Source of the DNA: JBNJEM01 sp051745935
Lineage (GTDB): Bacteria > Planctomycetota > Planctomycetia > Pirellulales > Pirellulaceae
DNA: 6,342 bases
Assembly: GCA_051745935.1 (NCBI GenBank)
Contig: JBNJEM010000470.1
Span: 1 to 6,342, forward strand
Reading direction: 5' to 3'
The notes under the pieces were generated by a model, which was not told the origin of the DNA, did not search any database, and worked only from the letters and a program-made list of their open reading frames with translations. This document shows, piece after piece, positions 6,313-6,342 of the stretch. Both the position numbers and the translations under genes were made by a program. The stretch's first letter is position 1, and every line of letters starts with the position of its first letter.

Positions 6313-6342
6313 GACGAAAGGACCTCTAAGAGACCTAAAAAA
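6308..6342 (+). pseudogene. Possible out-of-frame continuation of the RecQ-family gene
   Basis: Just before the helicase stop the protein reads LRRSFRRY. In the next frame, beginning at ATT (6308), the sequence reads IETKGPLRDLK and stays open to the window edge. Full-length relatives as I remember them have a segment like LRRSFRPIEPRK at this place, so RSFRR followed by IETK would restore the family pattern. This suggests a one-base indel close to 6307. The evidence is short and the rest lies outside the window. Confidence 0.35.

Overview
The window looks like an accessory stretch of chromosome from a GC-rich bacterium of the Planctomycetota / PVC type, or of a similar lineage rich in giant secreted proteins. 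The reasons are a secreted HEAT-repeat plus LamG-fold protein, and a very large exported protein that joins a methyltransferase-like Rossmann domain to two PQQ-type beta-propeller regions. I know that architecture mainly from Planctomycetota and their relatives. Lineage is inferred from protein families only; there is no rRNA or housekeeping marker here.

Layout. Positions 1-293 are noncoding and hold a REP-like element: two inverted copies of a 23-bp sequence (66-88 and 159-181), each with its own 7-bp-stem hairpin, followed by a decayed third unit that runs to about 240. Positions 294-1754 encode a 486-residue secreted HEAT/LamG protein. Only 7 bases later, 1762-5043 encodes a 1093-residue exported protein with the methyltransferase-like domain and propellers. 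The two genes are almost certainly one transcript. Positions 5044-5376 are intergenic and hold a 20-bp-period tandem repeat, a 14-bp perfect palindrome, a second match to the REP core and a short coding-like stretch. Positions 5377-6312 encode a damaged RecQ-family helicase.

How the genes relate. The two large genes probably act together outside the cytoplasm: a protein-protein scaffold with a carbohydrate/ligand-binding-type fold next to a large propeller protein carrying a conserved-looking His/Cys cluster. Their substrate is unknown. The helicase is unrelated in function. It keeps the Q motif, Walker A and motifs Ia and Ib, but jumps from the DEAx of motif II straight into sequence that in full-length relatives follows the second RecA lobe. 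It also seems to go out of frame near 6307. It is most likely a decaying gene, or an assembly collapse, in a repeat-rich neighbourhood.

I did not find a clear new defence or mobile system. The points most worth following are the exported methyltransferase-propeller fusion with its His/Cys cluster, the REPIN-like element, and the internally deleted helicase.
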